Below, piece after piece: positions 20,985 to 25,695 of a stretch of DNA of 25,695 bases. The position numbers were made by a program, and so were the translations under genes. The notes under the pieces are model-generated. The model saw only the letters and a list, made by a program, of their open reading frames with translations. It made no database searches and was not told where the DNA came from. Every line of letters starts with the position of its first letter. The stretch's first letter is position 1. Source of the stretch: Ruminococcaceae bacterium UBA6855 (GTDB taxonomy: Bacteria > Bacillota > Clostridia > Oscillospirales > Acutalibacteraceae); assembly GCA_002451755.1 (NCBI GenBank), contig DKDF01000064.1, positions 1 through 25,695 of the forward strand, given 5' to 3'.

Positions 20985-22442
20985 ATGAATCTTGAAAATT
21001 CCTCAAACATCTGCGATGATTCGGGGCCTTATGTTTTTATAAGCTATTCTCACAAAGACTCCGACGTGGTTTTTCCGATAGTTGAAGCCATGAGCGAGCG
21101 CGGTCTGCGCGTATGGTTTGACAGCGGTCTCGAAGCAGGAACCGAATGGCAGAACAGCATTGCAGACCATGTTGAAAACTGCACTGTCTTTGTCTGCTTT
21201 GTCTCAGAAAATTCAATGAATTCGGAATTCTGCAAAGATGAGATTGCAACAGCCAAAGCAAATCCCAAAAAATGCATTGTTGACTGCCTGTATATTTACA
21301 TTGACGAAGATATTGAAGGCAAGATCGAATCCGGCGTAAGAATGTGCATGCAGCGCCGTCAGAAAATGTTCATGAATCGCCACAGCTCAATGGAATCATT
21401 CTATAAAAAGCTATTTGAATCTTCGATTTTTGAGCAGTGTTATGCAACAACCGCTCCTAAATCACCGGAAGTTGAAACACATCATGTTCCCGAACCGTCC
21501 AAGCCCACACCCGCCCAAACTGGAAAAAGCATTTCCGAACTGCTCGAAGAAGCATTGAGAAATATTGACTTGGAGCAATGGGATCTTGCAGACGAATGTT
21601 GCGAAAAAGCAATCAACATCGATCCGGACAACGCAGAAGCATACCTTTACCGTCTTATGATTGAATTTAAGGTTTCAAGGGAGGCGAATTTATCAAAGCT
21701 GGGCGAGCCTATCGAAGAAAGCGTAAATTACACAAGGCTTATGCGAATAGGAAACAGCGGCTTAAAAGCCCGTCTCAGAAAATATGCAAAAAAGCAACGT
21801 AACAGGGTGCGTTTTTCGGCAATTGAAAAAAAGCGCTCAAAATATTACGATGAAAATGTTGCTCCTGAAAAAGAAAATGCAAAGCCCGAAGACAAATTGT
21901 ATTATCTGAAAGACAGCATGCTCAGTTCAAAATCATGTTTCCTCCGTTTTCCTGCTTATTTTGTTGCTCTCTTTGCTGCATTTATAGCCTTCTTTGCAGA
22001 AAGGGCGTCCATAAAAGAATTTCATCATCTTTCAAATCTGACATTCAACATCCATGTTGCACTCGCCGGACTTATCTTCTTTCTTGCGCTCACCGTTATA
22101 GACCCCGTTCCCCCGATTCTCATTTTTCACCGTAGACCTTATTTTGTCCACGTGACCACTTTGGAAATTACATATCTGGCTTTGAGCGGTGTTTGGTTTT
22201 CGCTGTGGGCTTGGAACGGTTTCATGACGATTCTCTATGCGCTCGCCTATATCGCGATAAACAATATCCTGCCCATATCGATTGCAATTGTCGCCGGAAA
22301 CCTGCTTTGGCCTTGGAACAGAAGCATTGAAAACGCTTATGACTTCGTCATGCCGAATGTAAGAATACGCACTGCGATTCTTGTCGTTCTTTTTGCCGGT
22401 GCCGCGGTGCTCGGCGTTTTCTGCTTTGCCCCGATCTTATAA
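20985..22442 (+). CDS. TIR domain - TPR-like - multi-helix membrane protein
   Basis: The 485-residue protein has three parts. Residues 15-150 form a TIR domain: PYVFISYSHKDS (15-26), RVWFDSGLEAGTEW, and FVSENSMNSEFCKDEIATA, where Glu86 aligns with the catalytic glutamate of NAD-cleaving TIR domains such as SARM1. Residues 185-290 resemble a TPR-type helical module (WDLADECCEKAINIDPDNAEAYL). Residues 321-481 hold about five membrane helices. Bacterial TIR domains cleave NAD or make signal molecules in phage defence; fusion to a membrane anchor fits an effector, but this is inference. ATG follows GAGGTGA at 20973; GTG at 20976 overlaps that site. It has its own promoter, is visibly A+T-richer than its neighbours and has no obvious partner genes. 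Confidence 0.85.
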   Translation: MNLENSSNICDDSGPYVFISYSHKDSDVVFPIVEAMSERGLRVWFDSGLEAGTEWQNSIADHVENCTVFVCFVSENSMNSEFCKDEIATAKANPKKCIVDCLYIYIDEDIEGKIESGVRMCMQRRQKMFMNRHSSMESFYKKLFESSIFEQCYATTAPKSPEVETHHVPEPSKPTPAQTGKSISELLEEALRNIDLEQWDLADECCEKAINIDPDNAEAYLYRLMIEFKVSREANLSKLGEPIEESVNYTRLMRIGNSGLKARLRKYAKKQRNRVRFSAIEKKRSKYYDENVAPEKENAKPEDKLYYLKDSMLSSKSCFLRFPAYFVALFAAFIAFFAERASIKEFHHLSNLTFNIHVALAGLIFFLALTVIDPVPPILIFHRRPYFVHVTTLEITYLALSGVWFSLWAWNGFMTILYALAYIAINNILPISIAIVAGNLLWPWNRSIENAYDFVMPNVRIRTAILVVLFAGAAVLGVFCFAPIL

Positions 22443-22490
22443 AGTATAATCACCGCATTTACTTCGGAAAAACAGTCCTTCATGCCACTG

Positions 22491-22519
22491 TTGATTTTTT
22501 CCGTCACATATGATACAAT
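22491..22519 (+). promoter_or_regulatory. Promoter of the TetR-family gene
   Basis: TTGATT (22491-22496) and TACAAT (22514-22519) are 17 bases apart, with a TGN extension before the -10. Confidence 0.7.
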
Positions 22520-22525
22520 TCATAT
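22508..22525. promoter_or_regulatory. Candidate TetR operator centred on the -10 box
   Basis: ATATGA (22508-22513) and TCATAT (22520-22525) are perfect inverted arms that frame exactly the six-base -10 element TACAAT. Such a position suits autorepression by the encoded TetR protein. Confidence 0.55.
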
Positions 22526-22549
22526 ATACCGCAAACGGAGGTGGAAAAT

Positions 22550-23104
22550 ATGTCGCAGATAACAAAGCGCGCGCTCGAACAGTCGCTCAAAAATCTCCTT
22601 CTCAAAAAACCGCTGACAAAAATAACGATAAACGATATCGCCGAGGATTGCGGGATAAACCGCATGACGTTTTATTATCATTTCAAGGACATATATGACC
22701 TTGTCGAATGGTCATGCATGGAGGACGCACGCAAGGCGCTTGAAGAAAAGAAAACATATGACACATGGCAGCAGGGACTTTTGCAGATATTTGACGCCGT
22801 GCGCAAAAACAAACCGTTTATAATGAATGTTTACCGTTGCGTTCATCAGGAGCAGGTTGAAAAATTTCTTTCGCCGCTTGTCGACTCGCTCGTGCGCGGC
22901 GTTATAAACGAAGAGTCCGCCCATATGACCGTCCGCGATGAGGACAAGGACTTTATCGCGCAGGTATATTCATATGTTTTCATCGGCATAATGCTGGACT
23001 GGATAAAAAACGATATGCGAGGCGAGCCGGAGGTTATAGTCGAAAAGCTGGCAACTCTTATAAAAGGGTCAATCTCATCCGCACTCGGACGGTTCAAGGT
23101 CTGA
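22550..23104 (+). CDS. TetR/AcrR-family transcriptional regulator
   Basis: The 184-residue product has the TetR N-terminal helix-turn-helix: SLKNLLLKKPLTKITINDIAEDCGINRMTFYYHFKDIYDL, with the FYYHFKDIYDL end of the DNA-binding domain very typical. The rest is the helical ligand-binding part of the DhaS-like type, ending in a helix with ATLIKGSI. ATG at 22550 follows GGAGGTGG; an in-frame GTG at 22541 lies within that site. It lies 159 bases before the oleate hydratase gene on the same strand. A regulator sensing fatty acids and controlling the hydratase is a reasonable inference, but a terminator between the two shows they are separate transcripts. Confidence 0.92.
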   Translation: MSQITKRALEQSLKNLLLKKPLTKITINDIAEDCGINRMTFYYHFKDIYDLVEWSCMEDARKALEEKKTYDTWQQGLLQIFDAVRKNKPFIMNVYRCVHQEQVEKFLSPLVDSLVRGVINEESAHMTVRDEDKDFIAQVYSYVFIGIMLDWIKNDMRGEPEVIVEKLATLIKGSISSALGRFKV

Positions 23105-23149
23105 TTTTTATCATTTGGGACAGTCTGATAAAATTTTATACACTTCATC

Positions 23150-23183
23150 CTCCCCTGATTGAAATTCTGTCAGGGGAGTTTTT
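23150..23183 (+). terminator. Terminator of the TetR-family gene
   Basis: CTCCCCTGA (23150-23158) and TCAGGGGAG (23170-23178) form a perfect 9-bp stem followed by five T. Confidence 0.92.
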
Positions 23184-23190
23184 CTGTCTA

Positions 23191-23218
23191 TTGTAAAACC
23201 TCGCGGAGCGGGTATAAT
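23191..23218 (+). promoter_or_regulatory. Promoter of the oleate hydratase gene
   Basis: TTGTAA (23191-23196) and TATAAT (23213-23218) are separated by 16 bases, just after the TetR terminator. The TetR-promoter inverted repeat is not repeated here. Confidence 0.6.
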
Positions 23219-23262
23219 AAAGTCACAAAATAAAAAAACAAACCACCGAGGAGGTTAAAATC

Positions 23263-25056
23263 ATGTATTATTCAGCAGGAACTTATGAATCATTCGCGCG
23301 CCCCGAAAAGCCGAAGGACGCCGATAAAAAATCGGCTTATATAATCGGCACCGGTCTTGCCGGACTTTCCGCGGCGTTCTATCTCGTCCGTGACGGTCAG
23401 GTCAAGGGCGAACACATTCATCTTCTTGAAAAGCTCGATCTTGCGGGCGGCAGCTGCGACGGTCGCAAGGATATAACAAAGGGATTCTTCATGCGCGGCG
23501 GCAGAGAAATGGACAACCATTTTGAAGTCATGTGGGATACGTTCCGCGATGTGCCTTCCCTCGAAACGCCGGGCGTCTCGGTGCTTGACGAGTATTATTG
23601 GCTCAACAAGCACGACCCGAACTATTCCCTTTGCCGCGCGACGGTAAACCGCGGCGAGGACGCTCACACAGACAAAAAATTCGCCCTTGACAAGGAATCC
23701 GCAATGGCACTTTCAAAGCTCTTCATCACGCCCGAAAAGGATCTTGAAGACAAGAAGATTTCCGAGGTGCTTCCCGAATCGTTCTGGCAGACGAACTTCT
23801 GGCTCTATTGGCAGACGATGTTCGCTTTCCAGCGTTGGTCAAGCGCGCTCGAAATGAAGCGTTATCTTTGCAGATACGTTCATCATATCGACGGACTTCC
23901 CGATTTCAGCGCACTCCGCTTTACAAAGTACAATCAGTACGAAAGCATGATTCTTCCGCTTGTGAAATATCTTGAGAGTCACGGCGTGAAGATTGAATAC
24001 GGTATTGACGTCAAAAACGTTATAATCGAAACCGAGGGCGAAAAGAAAGTCGCAAAGCAGATCGTTTATGAAAAAGACGGCGAAAGACAGACGATCGACC
24101 TCATAGAGGATGACCTCGTATTCATCACAAACGGCTGTTGCACAGACACCTCCTGCTACGGCGATCAGACTCACGCTCCCGATCTTTCCGGAATCAAAAA
24201 CGGCAAGGGCGAGTCATGGGATATGTGGAAGGCGATCGCCGCTCAGGCACAGCACGGCGAGTTCGGCAATCCCGACGCATTCTGCAGCGACACAGACGCA
24301 ACAAACTGGATGAGCGCAACCGTTCAGACGTCGGACGAGGAAGTAATCCGTCACATAATGAACGTCTGCAAGCGTGACCCGCGCGAAGGAAAGGTCACAA
24401 CGGGCGGCATTGTCACCGTAAAGGACAGCACAGACAACTGGTATCTCTCCTGGACGATAAACCGTCAGCCGCAGTTCCGCGCGCAGGACAGAAACACTGT
24501 GCTCGTATGGCTTTATTCTCTCAACACAAACAAGGAAGGCAACTATGTAAAGAAGGCTATGAGAGATTGCACGGGCGAGGAAGTCTGCCGCGAATGGCTC
24601 TATCACATCGGCGTACCGGATGACAGAATCGAAGAGCTTGCAAAGAATGCCTGCAACACAACAACCTGCTATATGCCTTATATAAATGCGTTCTTCCAGC
24701 CGAGAAAGGAATCTGACAGACCGAAGGTTGTTCCGGACGGCGCCGTCAACTTTGCGTTCCTCGGTCAGTTTGCGAAAACTCCCCGCGACACCATCTTCAC
24801 AACGGAATATTCAATCCGCACGGGCATGGAAGCGGTTTATACCCTTCTCGACGTCGATCGTGGCGTGCCGGAGGTATGGGGCAGCAAATATGACGTCCGC
24901 GAGCTTCTCCGCGCCTGCTATTACGCAATAGACAAAAAGCCGATAACAGACGTAAAGCTCAGCTTCGGCGAAAAGGAATTGCTCAAAGTCGTTATGAAAA
25001 AGGTCAAAGGAACGGATGTCGAGCTTCTTCTCCGGGAAAGCGGACTTATAAAATAA
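23263..25056 (+). CDS. ohyA: Oleate hydratase (FAD-dependent fatty-acid double-bond hydratase)
   Basis: The enzyme adds water to the cis-9 double bond of oleate or linoleate, giving 10-hydroxy fatty acids, and detoxifies unsaturated fatty acids in gut and skin bacteria. The 597-residue product is full length. It shows the FAD dinucleotide fold YIIGTGLAGLSAAFYL (about 26-41), then the catalytic FMRGGREMDNHFE segment with Glu82, and MKRYLCRYVHHIDGLPDF with Tyr201. These two residues fall at the same positions as Glu82 and Tyr201 of the Staphylococcus aureus enzyme. FTTEYSIRTGMEAVY near the C-terminus is the second FAD-contacting part. GAGGAGG ribosome site. It is one gene with its own promoter, behind a TetR regulator. 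Confidence 0.97.
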   Translation: MYYSAGTYESFARPEKPKDADKKSAYIIGTGLAGLSAAFYLVRDGQVKGEHIHLLEKLDLAGGSCDGRKDITKGFFMRGGREMDNHFEVMWDTFRDVPSLETPGVSVLDEYYWLNKHDPNYSLCRATVNRGEDAHTDKKFALDKESAMALSKLFITPEKDLEDKKISEVLPESFWQTNFWLYWQTMFAFQRWSSALEMKRYLCRYVHHIDGLPDFSALRFTKYNQYESMILPLVKYLESHGVKIEYGIDVKNVIIETEGEKKVAKQIVYEKDGERQTIDLIEDDLVFITNGCCTDTSCYGDQTHAPDLSGIKNGKGESWDMWKAIAAQAQHGEFGNPDAFCSDTDATNWMSATVQTSDEEVIRHIMNVCKRDPREGKVTTGGIVTVKDSTDNWYLSWTINRQPQFRAQDRNTVLVWLYSLNTNKEGNYVKKAMRDCTGEEVCREWLYHIGVPDDRIEELAKNACNTTTCYMPYINAFFQPRKESDRPKVVPDGAVNFAFLGQFAKTPRDTIFTTEYSIRTGMEAVYTLLDVDRGVPEVWGSKYDVRELLRACYYAIDKKPITDVKLSFGEKELLKVVMKKVKGTDVELLLRESGLIK

Positions 25057-25068
25057 TAAAATAATGAA

Positions 25069-25098
25069 GCCCTGCCTTTGCGACTGCAAAGGCGGGGC
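25069..25098. terminator. Strong hairpin downstream of oleate hydratase
   Basis: GCCCTGCCTTTGC (25069-25081) and GCAAAGGCGGGGC (25086-25098) make a 13-bp stem with one G-T pair and a GACT loop, starting 12 bases after the stop codon. No T-run follows on the plus strand, but the minus strand has a T-rich flank. It probably ends or stabilises the ohyA transcript. Confidence 0.6.
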
Positions 25099-25290
25099 AC
25101 AGCTTTGCAAACGCATTGTTTTCAATCGTCAAAAATTCCCACTTATAAAAACACATAAGCAGAAAATAATAATAGCGGACAAAGCAAGTGATTGCAGCGT
25201 CCGAAAAGAGGCGTTTCAAAGGGCGATGTCTTCGGACGCGCAATATGAAAATGCCGAAAAACAACTAATATTATCAGGAGAACATTAAAG

Positions 25291-25488
25291 ATGGCAAGCA
25301 ATAAATCTCTCGTTCCCGAAGCTAAGGAAGCTCTCAGCAGATTCAAGATGGAAGCTGCAGGCGAAGTTGGCGTAAATCTTAAGCAGGGCTACAACGGTGA
25401 CCTCACAGCTAAACAGGCCGGTTCCGTTGGCGGTCAGATGGTTAAGAAGATGATCGAGTCTTACGAGAATTCGATCAAAACAAAGTAA
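25291..25488 (+). CDS. Alpha/beta-type small acid-soluble spore protein
   Basis: SASPs saturate forespore DNA and protect it against UV, heat and chemicals; the protease GPR degrades them at germination. The 65-residue product has the family pattern: LVPEAKEALSRFKMEAAGEVGV, with the germination-protease cleavage region in FKMEAAGEV, then the highly conserved YNGDLTAKQAGSVGGQMVKKMIESYE. It is somewhat shorter at the C-terminus than some Bacillus SASPs but normal for Clostridia. AGGAG ribosome site 10 bases before ATG. The gene stands alone with a strong terminator and should be expressed in the forespore under sigma-G, though no convincing sigma-G promoter was found. Confidence 0.95.
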   Translation: MASNKSLVPEAKEALSRFKMEAAGEVGVNLKQGYNGDLTAKQAGSVGGQMVKKMIESYENSIKTK

Positions 25489-25517
25489 GATATAACCTAT
25501 CTCTACCTTTAATAAAA

Positions 25518-25550
25518 AGATCCCCGAAGATTTCCTTCGGGGATTTTTTT
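25518..25550 (+). terminator. Terminator of the spore-protein gene
   Basis: ATCCCCGAAG (25520-25529) and CTTCGGGGAT (25535-25544) form a perfect 10-bp stem with a 5-base loop, followed by seven T. Confidence 0.95.
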
Positions 25551-25623
25551 GTAAATGAATAAAGCGAAAAAACGTCGGCAAGAATATAAAAAACAAATTA
25601 CATAATCCAAAGGAGAAAATCAA

Positions 25624-25695
25624 ATGAAATTCATCGCCATATTTACATCCCTCGTCCTCTGCGTATGCATGATATGCTCTTTTATCCCTCTTGAA
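25624..25695 (+). CDS. Start of an exported or membrane protein, truncated by window end
   Basis: An ATG follows a good AGGAG site at 10 bases' distance. The 24 codons visible read as a short basic start and a hydrophobic stretch (FIAIFTSLVLCVCMICSFI), typical of a signal peptide or membrane anchor. The rest lies outside the window, so no function can be given. Confidence 0.6.
   Translation, partial: MKFIAIFTSLVLCVCMICSFIPLE

Noticed and set aside
25238..25270. Possible sigma-G promoter before the spore-protein gene (CAATA and ACTAATA, 18 bases apart)
   Set aside because: The -10 is a poor match, and the predicted transcription start would fall on the ribosome-binding site at 25276-25280, leaving the mRNA without it.
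25064..25288. Plus-strand reading frame of 74 codons between ohyA and the spore-protein gene
   Set aside because: It begins inside the strong ohyA hairpin, lacks a ribosome site and has no recognisable protein features.
1..25695. Insertion sequences, CRISPR arrays, tRNA or rRNA genes
   Set aside because: No transposase or integrase motifs, no regularly spaced repeats and no tRNA-like or rRNA-like sequence were found on reading both strands.

Overview
The window looks like a chromosomal segment of an endospore-forming, Gram-positive anaerobe of the class Clostridia (Oscillospiraceae or Ruminococcaceae-like; this placement is inference). Four loci are sporulation genes: spoIIP, a spoIVFA/spoIVFB-like pair and an alpha/beta-type small acid-soluble spore protein. 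Shine-Dalgarno sites are strong GGAGG types, promoters are clear sigma-A types with 17-bp spacers, and a LexA-like box of Bacillus/Clostridium type precedes dinB. Base composition is balanced, except for an A+T-richer island around 20.9-22.4 kb.

Left part (1-8.6 kb). The 5' part of dinB (DNA polymerase IV) leaves the window on the left and carries an SOS-type promoter. Next come a doubtful small membrane ORF and an intergenic region with two DnaA-box matches, then spoIIP with a small membrane protein gene behind it. This pair converges on a minus-strand operon transcribed DUF1858 - trmK - nif3-like - rqcH, which combines tRNA methylation and ribosome-associated quality control. Further on, a polyisoprenyl-phosphate glycosyltransferase diverges from a sodium-dependent NSS-family amino-acid transporter.

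Middle part (8.6-16.9 kb), mostly minus strand. The spoIVFA-like M23 peptidase and spoIVFB-like M50 protease form a coupled pair with a good sigma-E-like promoter. They are followed by a stand-alone FakA-like middle-domain protein, a polar amino-acid ABC importer (binding protein, permease, ATPase), gpmA, and a MarR regulator with its MATE exporter and a palindromic operator. A plus-strand PAP2 phosphatase ends at a bidirectional terminator.

Right part (16.9-25.7 kb), more accessory in character. A series of minus-strand genes encodes a GNAT acetyltransferase, a GyrI-like protein, a DUF6440 protein, a four-helix membrane protein, an alpha/beta hydrolase and a membrane-flavodoxin fusion cut in two by an in-frame TAG. 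Then comes a plus-strand TIR-TPR-membrane protein that keeps the putative NADase glutamate and is the best candidate for an unusual (defence or stress) effector. A TetR regulator precedes oleate hydratase, and the window ends with the spore-protein gene and the first codons of an exported protein.
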